The notes: generated by a model from the letters alone, not told the origin. 64,000 bases of DNA from Bifidobacterium biavatii DSM 23969 (GCF_000741165.1 NZ_JGYN01000021.1:34805-98804); one strand, 5' to 3'. Shown: positions 46,518 through 55,918, counted from the stretch's first letter. Made by a program: numbers and translations.

Positions 46518-47153
46518 TCATCCGAGCAGCGGTTTGGCCGGCTCGATGCGGTCGATGACGAACAGGACGAGCGAGACCGCGAAGAACGCGCCCGCCAGTT
46601 CGAGGCAGTTGATGCCGAACTGCTGCCAGCCGAGCGCCTTGAGGTCGATGAACGCGTACGGGTACGGGTTACCGCCGGCGGCCGGGCCAGAGCCGAGCAG
46701 GGTCGGGGCGAGCCACGCGCGGCCCATGACGAACGCGAACCAGACCGGCACGTAGATCAGCCAGCTGAACATGTAATGCCATTGGAACCGCCGGTGCGGG
46801 TCGAAGAGCAGGAAATCGGCCACGGCCATGATCGGCGCGATGCGGTGGAGCATCGTATTGGTCATGATGCCAAGTATCTGCGGCACGTAGTTCGGATCAT
46901 CCGGCGGCATGAGCAGGAACGCGACAACCGCGGTGACGACCGCGTACAGGGTCACCACGCCCTTGAGCCACGCCGGCGGCTGGATGCCCTTGAGAATGGT
47001 GGCCGCGCCCGCCCACAGCATCACGAAGCCGAGCACGGCCCCGGTCTGGAACGTGAAGTACACCCACAGCACCGGGCGCTGCCACGCCTCATACGTGCCC
47101 ACGAAGCACAGCGCGGCGATCGCCAGCCGCCACAGACCCGCGAAGAATCTCAT
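46518..47153 (-). CDS. Pr6Pr family membrane protein
   Basis: This 211-residue protein has six hydrophobic helices and the sequence pattern of the Pr6Pr/FAR-17a-like family: YFTFQTGAVLGFVMLWAGA, TNTMLHRIAPIMAVADFLLFDP and a WLIYVPVWFAFVMGR segment near the end. The function is not established for bacterial members. A TAGACT box (47161-47166, minus) ends 7 nt before the ATG, so the mRNA is probably leaderless. It is divergent from pncB, with 120 bp between the start codons. Confidence 0.85.
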   Translation of the reverse strand: MRFFAGLWRLAIAALCFVGTYEAWQRPVLWVYFTFQTGAVLGFVMLWAGAATILKGIQPPAWLKGVVTLYAVVTAVVAFLLMPPDDPNYVPQILGIMTNTMLHRIAPIMAVADFLLFDPHRRFQWHYMFSWLIYVPVWFAFVMGRAWLAPTLLGSGPAAGGNPYPYAFIDLKALGWQQFGINCLELAGAFFAVSLVLFVIDRIEPAKPLLG

Positions 47154-47273
47154 ACCGGCCAGTCTACGCGCACGGGCGCGCTTGCGGGAACCAGCCGGGT
47201 TCGGCGGACGGCTCCGTTGCCGGAGCGCGGGCGGAGCGAGTAGGCTGGGAGCAACCGAAACGAGGGAGATTCC

Positions 47274-48593
47274 ATGGACTATTCACCGGCCCTGATGACC
47301 GACATGTACGAATACACGATGCTCGACGCGACGCTGCGCGACGGGACGGCGAACCGCAAGTGCGTGTTCGAGGTGTTCACGCGCCATCTGCCGGAAGGCC
47401 GCCGCTACGGCGTGGTGGCCGGCACTGGGCGCATCCTCGACGCGCTCGAACGCTTCCATCTGGACGACGAGGACCTGCGATTCCTGTCCGACCGCAAGGT
47501 GGTGAGTCCCGAGACGATCAAGTGGCTTGAAAACTTCCGTTTCTCCGGATCGATCAAGGGCTACCGGGAGGGCGAGATGTTCTTTCCGAACTCGCCGATC
47601 CTGCAGGTCGAGGGCACGTTCGGCGAATGCACGCTGCTCGAGACGCTGATCCTGTCGATCCTCAACTACGATTCGGCCGTCGCCTCCGCCGCCTCGCGCA
47701 TGGTGTCGGCCGCCAAGGACCGCCCGTGCATGGACATGGGCGGACGCCGCACCAACGAGTGGGCCGCGGTCGCCGCCGCGCGCGCCGCCGTCGTGGGCGG
47801 GTTCAAGGGCACGGCCAACCTGCTCGCCGCGCAGATGTACGGGCTCAAGGCCATCGGCACCGCCGCGCACTGCTTCACGCTCGTGCACGACTCCGAACGC
47901 GACGCGTTCCAGTCGCAGATCAACGCGCTCGGCAAAAACACCACGCTGCTCGTCGACACGTACAACATCGAGGAAGCCGTGAAAACCGCCGTGGAAGTGG
48001 CCGGACCGGAACTCGGCGGTATCCGCATCGATTCGGGCGATCTCGCCTCGCTTGCCCAACGCGTGCGCAACCAGCTCGACGCGCTGGGGGCGACCAACAC
48101 GACCATCACCGTCACCAACGACCTCGACGAATACGCGCTCGCCGCGCTGCAGACCGCGCCCGTCGACTCGTACGGCGTGGGCACGATGCTCGTGACCGGC
48201 TCGGGCGCGCCGACGTGCGCAATGGTATACAAGCTCACCGAACGCGAGAACGCGGACGGCGTGATGCAGCCGGTCGCCAAGAAGTCGAAGAACAAGGCGA
48301 CCGTGCCCGGCCGCAAGCTCGCCTACCGTTCGTACGAGTACAATCTCGCCGACTGCGAGCACGTGATCTCCGGCTCGGAGGACGCGCTCGCCGCCTACCG
48401 CCCGGCCGACGGATGGAAGAACCTTCTCGTCGACTTCGTCGACCACGGTCGGATCGACCCGCAATGGCAGGGCCACGACGCGATCACGGCCGCGCACGAG
48501 TACCGCGCGAAGGCGCTCGCCGAACTGCCGATCACCGCGCAGTCCCTGATGAAGGGCGAGCCGGTGATTCCGACCGAGACCACCGTCTTGTGA
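47274..48593 (+). CDS. pncB: Nicotinate phosphoribosyltransferase
   Basis: This 439-residue enzyme makes nicotinate mononucleotide from nicotinate and PRPP in NAD salvage. The N-terminal ALMTDMYEYTMLDATLRDG and ENFRFSGSIKGYREGEMFFP motifs fit the PncB family, as do GGRRTNEWAAVAAARAA, the IRIDSGDLASLAQRVR strand that holds the active site, and GVGTMLVTGSGAPTCAMVYKL. Length is standard for the actinobacterial type. GAGGGAGA precedes the ATG. The hairpin repeat array that follows its stop codon at 48620 may act as terminator. Confidence 0.96.
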   Translation: MDYSPALMTDMYEYTMLDATLRDGTANRKCVFEVFTRHLPEGRRYGVVAGTGRILDALERFHLDDEDLRFLSDRKVVSPETIKWLENFRFSGSIKGYREGEMFFPNSPILQVEGTFGECTLLETLILSILNYDSAVASAASRMVSAAKDRPCMDMGGRRTNEWAAVAAARAAVVGGFKGTANLLAAQMYGLKAIGTAAHCFTLVHDSERDAFQSQINALGKNTTLLVDTYNIEEAVKTAVEVAGPELGGIRIDSGDLASLAQRVRNQLDALGATNTTITVTNDLDEYALAALQTAPVDSYGVGTMLVTGSGAPTCAMVYKLTERENADGVMQPVAKKSKNKATVPGRKLAYRSYEYNLADCEHVISGSEDALAAYRPADGWKNLLVDFVDHGRIDPQWQGHDAITAAHEYRAKALAELPITAQSLMKGEPVIPTETTVL

Positions 48594-48619
48594 GGACCTC
48601 CGCCGACTCGTATTACCGG

Positions 48620-48825
48620 GTCACGGGATGGCAAAACACACCATTGTTCCATCCCGTGATTTTGCGTACGGTCACGCGATGGAATTGACCCGCTCCAAAT
48701 TCATCACATGCCCACCAAATCCGGGTTGGCAAGGTCACGCGATGGAATTGACCCGTTTCAATCCATCGCGTGATCGGATTACCGAGTCACGCGATGGCAA
48801 ATACCTCGTTCATTCCATCGCGTGA
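48620..48825. repeat. Array of four REP-like hairpins, 11-bp stems and 17-nt loops
   Basis: Three units have perfect stems TCACG(C/G)GATGG...CCATC(G/C)CGTGA with loops of exactly 17 nt: 48621-48631/48649-48659, 48735-48745/48763-48773 and 48787-48797/48815-48825. A fourth (48672-48682) keeps the left arm but has a degraded right arm near 48700-48711. Units 2 and 3 share an identical 22-bp block (48671-48692, 48734-48755). Unit starts are 51, 63 and 52 bp apart. The first hairpin is followed by TTTT and may terminate pncB. Loop sequences differ while loop length is kept, which points to selection on structure or to a transposed REP/BIME-like element. Confidence 0.8.
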
Positions 48826-48870
48826 ACAACCTGACCGGGTGAAATCGAACCCGGCAAGAGGCGCATCGCC

Positions 48871-49197
48871 CTACTTCATCATCTCTTCGTAGATGCGCTT
48901 GCAGTCGGGGCAGACGGGGTACTTGGACGGGTCGTGCTTCGGCACCCACACCTTGCCGCACAACGCGACCACCGGACGGCCGGTCATGCGCGACTCGGCA
49001 ATGCGATCCTTGGACACGTAGTGCGCGTAGCGGTCCGCGTCGCCGCCATCGTCGCGCTGCGTCTGCTCCTTGGTCTCCGGGCGTTCGAGCACGGCCGTGC
49101 CGGGACCCGGGTCCGGCGTGGACAGGGGCGAGACCGGATCGGCCAGATCACGCGCATCGCCGGTCATCATCGCAGCCGTCATCGTCTCAGCAGACAT
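48871..49197 (-). CDS. DUF3039 protein
   Basis: This 108-residue actinobacterial protein of unknown function matches DUF3039 through [20 protein letters not shown] and [19 protein letters not shown]. The cysteines in VALCGK and VCPDCKRIY look like a Zn-binding knuckle. The N-terminal half is low in complexity. The start at 49197 follows GGAG; longer in-frame starts exist. It is divergent from coaD and is usually near housekeeping genes in actinobacteria. No function is known to me. Confidence 0.85.
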   Translation of the reverse strand: MSAETMTAAMMTGDARDLADPVSPLSTPDPGPGTAVLERPETKEQTQRDDGGDADRYAHYVSKDRIAESRMTGRPVVALCGKVWVPKHDPSKYPVCPDCKRIYEEMMK

Positions 49198-49476
49198 ATC
49201 GCATACTCCATCCTCGTGGGCAACAATCATCCCCATGATAAGACCGTTTTCGCCTTCCGCCAACGGCTTTCCGGACCACCGCATGGTATTGGTCGCGTTC
49301 GTACGAACATGTCCGCACGAACGTCCGGCACGCAACCCATGGGTCCTCCTCCCATGCGTGCGAATGCAGGTTCCGTCGGCTCGCGCGACCGACCCGGCAT
49401 CCGCACGCACAACACGCGCCGCAACCGCCGGCAAAACCCGCGCCGAACTCGCCGCGACGGGGTACGCTATGGTCTT

Positions 49477-49986
49477 ATGACTATCGCAGTGTGTCCAGGA
49501 TCGTATGACCCCGTCACCGCAGGGCATTTGGACGTAATCGAACGATGCGCGCACTTCTTCGACGAAGTGCATGTGGTGGTGGCGGTCAACGCCGCGAAAA
49601 CGCCGATGTTTCCGGAATCCACGCGCGTCGAGGTGATCCGCCGCGCCATCGCCAAGGACGGGTATTCGAACATCACCGTCGCCTCGACCGACGGGCTCAT
49701 CACCGACTATTGCAAGCGCGTCGGCGCGACGGTGATCGTCAAGGGCCTGCGCCAGAACGGCGACTACGAGGCAGAGCTCGGCATGGCGCTCGTCAACCGC
49801 AAGCTCGCCGGCATCGAAACGCTGTTTCTGCCGGCCGATCCAATCCTCGAGCACATTTCCAGCTCGATCGTCAAGGACGTGGCGCGCCACGGCGGCGACG
49901 TGACCGGCATGGTGCCGGACTGCGTGGTGCCGATGCTCACGGAAGCGTTGCGCCGCGAACGCGTGCGGCGCGAAGGAGGGGAATGA
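49477..49986 (+). CDS. coaD: Phosphopantetheine adenylyltransferase
   Basis: This 169-residue nucleotidyltransferase makes dephospho-CoA, the fourth step of CoA synthesis. The motif [16 protein letters not shown] near residue 9 carries the TxGH nucleotide-binding signature. [20 protein letters not shown] and the C-terminal [15 protein letters not shown] (ISSS motif) are diagnostic. A TACGCT box (49463-49468) ends 8 nt before the ATG and there is no Shine-Dalgarno, so the mRNA is probably leaderless. Its stop overlaps the next start codon (ATGA), so it is coupled to the SepIVA-like gene downstream. Confidence 0.96.
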   Translation: MTIAVCPGSYDPVTAGHLDVIERCAHFFDEVHVVVAVNAAKTPMFPESTRVEVIRRAIAKDGYSNITVASTDGLITDYCKRVGATVIVKGLRQNGDYEAELGMALVNRKLAGIETLFLPADPILEHISSSIVKDVARHGGDVTGMVPDCVVPMLTEALRRERVRREGGE

Positions 49987-51062
49987 TCATGACCGATGAT
50001 GCCGTAAACGACAGCACAGGCGGCCAGACCGAGGCGAATGCCACGTACGGTACGCCGACGTCGGACGCAACCGGACAGGCCGCGGCGAACAACGCGGGAT
50101 CGTCGTACGCCGCGGGATACGACGGTTCCACGAACGGCACGTCATACGCGGACGCGAGCGCGACGGACGCGCAGCCTGCGCAGTCCGAAACGCAGCCATT
50201 CCAGCCGTTCCGCCCGATGCCGGTCAATCCGAACGCCGATCCGGCCGCGTATCAGCCAGCCGATCAGCCGATCGATCCGTCCGTCTACCAGCAGGCCGGA
50301 CAGTCGTATGCGCAGGACGCGCAGTCCACGGGCGCATCGTCGTCGAACGCGATATCCGACGCGAATGGTGCGAACGGCGACGCCGGACAGGCCGACGGCC
50401 AGACGGACGCAAACGGCGCGAACCGCCCGGCGTTTCTGATGGACTCGCTGCCAGACCTGCGCGAACAATCCGGCGACGGTTCGACCGACGGCGACACGGA
50501 CGGTGCGAACCCGCGCGACGAGTTCACCACCGTGTACGACATCCTCGACCAGATGGAATCCATGCTGGAAGAGGCGAAGACCAGTTTCTTCGCGCCAGGC
50601 GTAGTAAAAGTGGACCGCGATGAGTTCGTCGGTCATCTCGACGATCTCAAGAAGATGCTGCCCGTGCAGCTCGAACGCGCGTCCGCGCTCATGCGCGAGG
50701 CGGAGCGCCGGCTCGAATCCGCGCAGACGCAGGCGAACGCGATCATCGCCTCGGCGCAGAGCCGCGCGGCCGACATGGTCAAGGACGCGAACGACCAGGC
50801 GCAGTTCCTCGCCGGCCAGGAAAACGTGACCGAACTGGCCCGCCAGAAGGCGCGCGCGATCCTCGACCAGGCGCAGGCCAAGGCCGACCGGCTCACGCAA
50901 GGCGCCGACAAGTACTGCACGACCGTCATGGAGGGCCTCCAGCAGCAGCTCGGCAAGCTCGACCGCGACGTGCAGGCCGGACTTAATGTACTGTATGAAC
51001 GCCAGCGCACCGCCGGCGAACAACTCCCCCATCTGAACAACAACGACTATCCGGAAAGCTGA
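49983..51062 (+). CDS. SepIVA/DivIVA-like coiled-coil cell-division protein
   Basis: This 359-residue protein has a disordered, Q/D/A/P-rich first half (about residues 1-170) and a coiled-coil second half (about 180-345), with [20 protein letters not shown] and [19 protein letters not shown] conserved [20 protein letters not shown] segment opens the folded part. Its position between coaD and DUF177-rpmF-rnc matches the mycobacterial SepIVA gene, a DivIVA-domain septation factor, so I identify it by synteny plus coiled coil. It overlaps coaD by 4 bp, with GGAGGG before the start; ATG at 49983 or 49989 is possible. A function in polar growth or septation is inference. Confidence 0.75.
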   Translation: MIMTDDAVNDSTGGQTEANATYGTPTSDATGQAAANNAGSSYAAGYDGSTNGTSYADASATDAQPAQSETQPFQPFRPMPVNPNADPAAYQPADQPIDPSVYQQAGQSYAQDAQSTGASSSNAISDANGANGDAGQADGQTDANGANRPAFLMDSLPDLREQSGDGSTDGDTDGANPRDEFTTVYDILDQMESMLEEAKTSFFAPGVVKVDRDEFVGHLDDLKKMLPVQLERASALMREAERRLESAQTQANAIIASAQSRAADMVKDANDQAQFLAGQENVTELARQKARAILDQAQAKADRLTQGADKYCTTVMEGLQQQLGKLDRDVQAGLNVLYERQRTAGEQLPHLNNNDYPES

Positions 51063-51065
51063 ACC

Positions 51066-51680
51066 ATGCCCCGTCCTGAATATTCCCCGTGGGCCGTGTC
51101 CGTGGCGCAGGTCGCGTCGCGCGCCGGCCAAAGCAAGCCCATCGACGCCGTGTTCCCCGCGCCCAGCGGCATCGGCGACAACATCGTCGGCATTCCGGAA
51201 GGCTCCGACGTGCACGTGGTCGGCTCGTTCGACTCGATCGTCGACGGCCTGATCCTGACCGCGCGCATCAGCGCGCCGATCAGCACGGAATGCACGCGCT
51301 GCCTCAAGCCGATCAACAAGGACTGGACGGTGGACGTCACCACGTTCTTCCCGTACGAGTCGGCCAGCGCCGACGGCAGGCACGGCGGCCGCGGACGCGA
51401 CGACGACAAGGGCGAGGTGGACATCATCGCCGGCGAGGACGAGTCGGAGGACACGTATCCGCTCACGCCGGACGGCGCGTTCGCCGACCTCGAGGCGCTG
51501 ATCCGCGACACGCTCGCCGAATCGCTGCCGCTGCAGCCGCTGTGCCGCGAGGACTGCCTCGGCCTGTGCCCGCAGTGCGGCGCGGATCTCAACGAGGATC
51601 CGGACCATCACCACGACGTGGTCGACGAACGGTTCGCCTCGCTGGCGGCGCTCAAGGCGAAGCTCGAGTCAGGCGAATAG
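51066..51680 (+). CDS. DUF177 (YceD-like) protein
   Basis: This 204-residue protein belongs to the DUF177/YceD family, which is nearly always encoded upstream of rpmF and is linked to 23S rRNA or ribosome accumulation. The family core is LILTARISAPISTECTRCLKPI, with a paired-cysteine knuckle, and the C-terminal PLCREDCLGLCPQCGADLNEDPDHHHD holds more cysteines and histidines, probably a metal site. It begins 3 bp after the SepIVA-like stop codon, so it is in that operon. Acidic and low-complexity segments lie between the two cysteine regions. Confidence 0.9.
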   Translation: MPRPEYSPWAVSVAQVASRAGQSKPIDAVFPAPSGIGDNIVGIPEGSDVHVVGSFDSIVDGLILTARISAPISTECTRCLKPINKDWTVDVTTFFPYESASADGRHGGRGRDDDKGEVDIIAGEDESEDTYPLTPDGAFADLEALIRDTLAESLPLQPLCREDCLGLCPQCGADLNEDPDHHHDVVDERFASLAALKAKLESGE

Positions 51681-51691
51681 GCCACCCCTCT

Positions 51692-51736
51692 TGGCTCCCC
51701 CTTGCCAGGGGAGCTGTCGGCTTTGCCGACTGAGGT
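51692..51736 (+). repeat. Dispersed palindromic repeat, copy D
   Basis: GGCTCCCC-CTTGCC-AGGGGAGC then TGTCGGC-TTT-GCCGACTGAGG makes the same double hairpin as copies A-C. It sits between DUF177 and rpmF in the operon-like block and has the orientation of copy B. It may slow or partly stop transcription between them. Confidence 0.8.
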
Positions 51737-51863
51737 GTAGGCATACCCGTCGCATCGACGACTTGGAAGACTCCCCGAGTGCCCTGACTGGACTTTGTAC
51801 GCCCGGTGCGCTAAGATACCGAACGCTTAAGCTCAATCGTTCGATCGAAACAGAGGAATACAA

Positions 51864-52058
51864 ATGGCACTGCCTAAGTACAAGACCTCGCGCGCCAACA
51901 CGCACTCGCGCCGCGCGAACTGGAAGGCGTCTGCTGTGCAGACCGTCAGCTGCCCGAACTGCGGCGCTCCGTCGTTGCCGCACATGGCCTGCCCGAACTG
52001 CGGCAACTTCCGCGGCCGCACCTACCGTGAGGCCATCCGCTCCGCCCACACCAAGTGA
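51864..52058 (+). CDS. rpmF: Ribosomal protein L32
   Basis: This 64-residue zinc-binding 50S protein has two CPNCG knuckles ([20 protein letters not shown]) and the usual N-terminus [18 protein letters not shown]. The Zn motif is the four-cysteine form. GAGGA precedes the ATG. A 183-bp gap with repeat copy D separates it from DUF177, so it may have its own promoter. A terminator follows at 52087. Confidence 0.98.
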   Translation: MALPKYKTSRANTHSRRANWKASAVQTVSCPNCGAPSLPHMACPNCGNFRGRTYREAIRSAHTK

Positions 52059-52086
52059 GCCTGAGTTCGCGGTAACCAAGCGATAA

Positions 52087-52121
52087 GAAAGCCCTGCCAT
52101 CGACGGGTGGCGGGGCTTTTT
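52087..52121 (+). terminator. Terminator of rpmF
   Basis: AAAGCCCTGCC (52088-52098) pairs with GGCGGGGCTTT (52109-52119, one G-T pair) over a 10-nt loop, followed by TTTTT. It begins 30 bp after the rpmF stop codon. Confidence 0.9.
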
Positions 52122-52191
52122 CGTATCCGCGGCCGGGACCGCAGGCGTCCGCGGCGGCCACTGTCCGCGCTCCGGGCTAGATAAGGTGACC

Positions 52192-52965
52192 ATGACCGCA
52201 GAAGCAACCCAGGCATCATCGCAGAACACGAATCACGCCGCGCAGCACGACACGCGACACGCAACGCCGGCACCGATCAGCCCGACCAACGTGCTGCTCG
52301 AAGCGCTGGGCACCACGATCAGCCCCGAACTGCTCGTGCAGGCGCTCACCCACCGCTCGTTCTCGCACGAGCACCCGGGCGCCCCGAACTATGAACGCCT
52401 CGAATTCCTCGGCGACGCGGTGCTCGAACTCGTCTCCACGGAAACACTGTTCACCGCCCACCCGGACATGACCGAAGGCCAGTTGGCGAAAATGCGCGCC
52501 AAGGCCGTGTCCGAAGAGTCGCTGAGCGCGATCGCGCGCACTAAGCTGCACGTCAGCCCATACATTCTGCTCGGCCACGGCGAAGCGAAGGAGGGCGGCG
52601 CGGAGAAAAGCTCCATCCTGTGCGACATCGTCGAATCGCTCATCGGCGCGACGTTCCTCGAACACGGCATCGACGGCGCGCGCGAGGTGATCCACCGGCT
52701 CATCGACGACACGCTGGCCGAAGTCGCGACCGAAGGACCGGCACTCGACTGGAAGACGTCGCTGGAAGTCAAGTCGCACGGACTCGGCAAGGGCGATCCG
52801 CACTACCGCATGTCCGTAATGGGACCGGAGTGCGCGCAGATCTTCACCGCGCGCGTCACGCTCGGCGACGACGAGGAAACCGTGTGGGGCGTCGGCAAGG
52901 GCTCCAGCAAGCGCAAGGCGCAGCTGGCCGCGGCCGAAGTCGCGTGGAAGGCGCTCGACAAGTAG
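52192..52965 (+). CDS. rnc: Ribonuclease III
   Basis: This 257-residue dsRNA endonuclease processes rRNA and other RNAs. The signature YERLEFLGDAVLELV and the metal-site DIVESLIGATFLEHG fit the catalytic domain; a dsRNA-binding domain follows with KGDPHYRMSVMGPEC and GSSKRKAQLAAAEVAWKAL. The N-terminal ~35 residues are low in complexity. The start at 52192 follows AAGG at 6 nt; a GTG two codons earlier is less likely. It lies 134 bp after rpmF, beyond the terminator. Confidence 0.96.
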   Translation: MTAEATQASSQNTNHAAQHDTRHATPAPISPTNVLLEALGTTISPELLVQALTHRSFSHEHPGAPNYERLEFLGDAVLELVSTETLFTAHPDMTEGQLAKMRAKAVSEESLSAIARTKLHVSPYILLGHGEAKEGGAEKSSILCDIVESLIGATFLEHGIDGAREVIHRLIDDTLAEVATEGPALDWKTSLEVKSHGLGKGDPHYRMSVMGPECAQIFTARVTLGDDEETVWGVGKGSSKRKAQLAAAEVAWKALDK

Positions 52966-53192
52966 CTTCCCACGCAGCCGACCCAGCCAGCATATGGCGA
53001 AGAATCGCCGTATCTCAGCGCCTGTGATTAGGATGGGGTGAATCATCGCCCGGCATCCCGCGCGCGGGGCCACAAGCGCCGCGACCGCGGGCGAGGCCGG
53101 CCGCCGTCGAACGAGCCGATCATCCTGCGGCCGTCGCACGGCGCGCGCACCTTCACGATCACACAGTCGATTACGAGAAGTTGAGAGGAACC

Positions 53193-55112
53193 ATGGCGAC
53201 ACCAACGCCCCTTCAGGCATTCAGCGGCGTGCCGAAAACGCACGCGGACGACACGCAGACCATTGTCGACGGCGAGAAGATGACCGGCGCGCAGGCGCTG
53301 GTCCGCGCGCTGGAGGACCTGGGCGTTCAGGACGTCTTCGGCCTTCCCGGCGGCGCGATCCTGCCCGTCTATCACGCGATCAACGACGACACGAAGTTCC
53401 GCTTCACGCTCGTGCGCCACGAGCAGGCCGCCGGCCACGCCGCCGAAGGCTACGCGGTGGCGACCGGCCGCGTGGGCGTGTGCATTGTCACGTCTGGCCC
53501 GGGCGCAACGAACATGATCACGCCGATCGCCGACGCGAACATGGACTCCGTGCCGCTCGTCGTCATCACCGGCCAGGTCGGCGTGAACGCGATCGGCACC
53601 GACGCGTTCCAGGAAGCCGACATCGTCGGCGCGACCTACCCGGTCGTCAAGCATTCGTATCTGGTCACGCGCGCGCAGGACATCCCGCGCGTCATCGCCG
53701 AAGCGCACTACATCGCGCGTTCCGGCCGCCCCGGCCCGGTCGTCGTCGACCTGACCAAGACCGCGCAGGTCGGCGAAATGTACTATTCGTGGCCGCAGCG
53801 CATGATCCTGCCCGGCTACAATCCGATCACCAAGGCGCACGGCCGCGTGCTGTCGGACGCGGCGAAACTGTTCGCCCAGTCGTACCGCCCCGTGTTGTAC
53901 GTCGGCGGCGGCGCGTCGCGCTCCAACGCGTCCAAGGAAGTCGCCGAACTGGCCGAAATCACCGGCGCTCCGATCGTGACGACCCTGCCGGCGCGCGGCA
54001 TCGTGCCGGACGACAATCCGAAGAACCTCGGCATGCTCGGCATGCACGGTACCGTCGCGGCGACGGCCGCCGCCCAGCGCTGCGACCTGCTCGTCGCGAT
54101 CGGCGCACGCTTCGACGACCGCGTCACCGGCAAGCTCGACGCGTTCGCACCTCTCGCACGCGTCATCCACATCGACATCGACCCGGCTGAAATCGGTAAG
54201 AACCGCGCGCCGGACGTGCCGATCGTAGGCGACGTGGCGACCGTGCTCAACGATCTCATCCCCGAAATCAAGCGCTCGCAGGCGATCGGCGGCAAGCCGA
54301 ACCTCAAGCCGTGGTGGGACGAGCTCAATGCGCTGCGCGAGAAGTACACGATCCACTACGACGAGCCGGAGGACCAGCCGACCGACGGCACACTGCAGCC
54401 GCAGTGGGTGGTCGAGCAGCTGTCCAAGATGGCCGACCCGTCGACGATCTGGGTGTCGGGCGTGGGCCAGCACCAGATGTGGGCCGCGCAGCTCATCGAC
54501 TTCAAGAAGCCGCATTCGTGGATCTCCTCCGGCGGCCTCGGCACGATGGGCTTCGGCCTGCCGGCCGCGATCGGCGCGCAGGTCGGTTCCGCGCGCGACT
54601 TCGGTGGCAAGAAGCCCGTGTGGCTGATCGACGGCGACGGTTCGTTCCAGATGACCAGCGAGGAGCTGGCCACCACGTTCCACGACCACACGCCGGTCAA
54701 GATCGCGATCCTCAACAACTCCGTGTACGGCATGGTCCGCCAGTGGCAGACGCTGTTCTACGACCAGCACTACTCGCAAACCAACCTGCTTGACGGCGAG
54801 GCGCACAACGAAGCCGAAGAGGGCACGCCCGAATTCTTCGACGTGCCGGACTTCGTGAAGCTGGCCGAGGCGTACGGCTGCGTCGGCATGCGCGCGTTCA
54901 CGCAGGAGGAGGCCGTCGAGGCGATCCGCAAGGCGAACGAGATCAACGATCGCACGGTGCTTATCGACTTCCGCGTCTGGAAGGACGCGATGGTGTGGCC
55001 GATGGTCGCCGCGGGCGCGTCGAACAACGACGTGACGTACCGTCCGGGCACGCAGCCGCTGCGCCCGCAGGGCGAGGCCGGCGCCGTCGAGCTCGGCGAG
55101 GCCGGTTTCTAA
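53193..55112 (+). CDS. ilvB: Acetolactate synthase large subunit
   Basis: This 639-residue ThDP enzyme makes acetolactate or acetohydroxybutyrate for valine, leucine and isoleucine synthesis. The FAD- and ThDP-linked regions are visible: GGAILPVYHAI, RHEQAAGHAAEGYA with its catalytic Glu, GPGATNMITPIADANMDSVP, and the ThDP motif IDGDGSFQMTSEELATTF with KIAILNNSVYGMVRQWQ. Length suits the catalytic subunit. The start at 53193 follows GAGAGGA. It is followed by ilvN after 38 bp. I see no T-box or leader peptide in the 227 bp upstream. Confidence 0.97.
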   Translation: MATPTPLQAFSGVPKTHADDTQTIVDGEKMTGAQALVRALEDLGVQDVFGLPGGAILPVYHAINDDTKFRFTLVRHEQAAGHAAEGYAVATGRVGVCIVTSGPGATNMITPIADANMDSVPLVVITGQVGVNAIGTDAFQEADIVGATYPVVKHSYLVTRAQDIPRVIAEAHYIARSGRPGPVVVDLTKTAQVGEMYYSWPQRMILPGYNPITKAHGRVLSDAAKLFAQSYRPVLYVGGGASRSNASKEVAELAEITGAPIVTTLPARGIVPDDNPKNLGMLGMHGTVAATAAAQRCDLLVAIGARFDDRVTGKLDAFAPLARVIHIDIDPAEIGKNRAPDVPIVGDVATVLNDLIPEIKRSQAIGGKPNLKPWWDELNALREKYTIHYDEPEDQPTDGTLQPQWVVEQLSKMADPSTIWVSGVGQHQMWAAQLIDFKKPHSWISSGGLGTMGFGLPAAIGAQVGSARDFGGKKPVWLIDGDGSFQMTSEELATTFHDHTPVKIAILNNSVYGMVRQWQTLFYDQHYSQTNLLDGEAHNEAEEGTPEFFDVPDFVKLAEAYGCVGMRAFTQEEAVEAIRKANEINDRTVLIDFRVWKDAMVWPMVAAGASNNDVTYRPGTQPLRPQGEAGAVELGEAGF

Positions 55113-55150
55113 GGTTCGTTCGTTCGCGAAGGGTTAAGGAGAAATCTCTC

Positions 55151-55705
55151 ATGGCTAACTATCCCGCTTCCCAGCCCGGCGCCAAGCGCCACACGCTGTC
55201 CGTGCTCGTGGAGAACCGCCCCGGCGTGCTGGCCCGCATCGCCGGCCTGTTCGCCCGCCGCGCGTTCAACATCGACTCGCTGTCCGTCTCCCCCACCGAA
55301 CGCCCGGACATCTCGCGCGTGACGGTCACGGCCGAGGTGGACGATCTGCCGCTCGAGCAGATCATCAAGCAGCTCAACAAGCTGCTGCACGTGCTCAAGA
55401 TCGTCGATCTGGACCCGGACACGACCGTGGAGCGCGAGCTGGTGCTCATCAAGGTCGCGGCCGACCAATCGAACCGTTCCGACGTGCTCGAGATCGTGCG
55501 CCTGTTCCGCGTGCGCGTGGTCGACGTGAACCCGGAGTCGCTGACGATCGAGGCGACCGGCGCGGAGGGCAAGATCGACGCGCTGCTCGGACTGCTTGAT
55601 CACTACGGCATCATCGAACTGGTGCGTTCCGGTGCGGTTGCGGTGACGCGCGGCCCGCGCGCGCTGGCCGAGAAGGTCGTCGGCTCGGAGATCACCGGCC
55701 GCTGA
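55151..55705 (+). CDS. ilvN: Acetolactate synthase small regulatory subunit
   Basis: This 184-residue subunit activates IlvB and confers valine feedback inhibition. The N-terminal ACT domain reads HTLSVLVENRPGVLARIAGLF and FNIDSLSVSPTERPDISRVT; the C-terminal domain has RELVLIKVAADQSNRSDVLEIV and KIDALLGLLDHYGIIELVRSG. AAGGAG precedes the ATG. It forms an operon with ilvB. A terminator follows at 55749. Confidence 0.97.
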   Translation: MANYPASQPGAKRHTLSVLVENRPGVLARIAGLFARRAFNIDSLSVSPTERPDISRVTVTAEVDDLPLEQIIKQLNKLLHVLKIVDLDPDTTVERELVLIKVAADQSNRSDVLEIVRLFRVRVVDVNPESLTIEATGAEGKIDALLGLLDHYGIIELVRSGAVAVTRGPRALAEKVVGSEITGR

Positions 55706-55748
55706 CGTTCTCTTTCTGGCTTCGGCTCGCTGCCGTTGCACTGTTACA

Positions 55749-55791
55749 GGCTCCTCGCTTATGGGCTCCCCGCCCGGGCGAGGAGCCTTTT
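55749..55791 (+). terminator. Terminator of ilvB-ilvN
   Basis: GGCTCCTCGC (55749-55758) pairs perfectly with GCGAGGAGCC (55778-55787), followed by TTTT. It begins 43 bp after ilvN. Confidence 0.88.
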
Positions 55792-55821
55792 CGTTGCCTC
55801 CATTGCTTCCACACCAAAATG

Positions 55822-55861
55822 CAAGAGTTCTTGTTGATTTATACAAGATTTGTTGTACAAT
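55822..55861 (+). promoter_or_regulatory. Promoter-operator of the ArsR-MFS operon
   Basis: A TACAAT -10 (55856-55861) and a TTGATT-type -35 (55834-55839) are spaced by 16 bp. Over and around them lie the inverted repeats CAAGA-GT-TCTTG (55822-55833) and TACAA-GATTTG-TTGTA (55842-55857), plus TTGTACAA. The AT-rich, palindrome-dense layout fits autorepression by the downstream ArsR-type protein. Confidence 0.65.
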
Positions 55862-55918
55862 GATTCTTGTGAAATAGGGCGGGTGATCATCGCCCGCCGA
55901 TCCAGCAAGGAGGTCACC

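Noticed and set aside
48620..48825. A CRISPR array
   Set aside because: Units are imperfect hairpins with unequal distances (51, 63, 52 bp), and no cas genes are present.
52966..53192. A T-box or attenuator leader for ilvB
   Set aside because: I found neither a T-box core sequence nor a branched-chain-rich leader peptide followed by a terminator in the 227 bp upstream.
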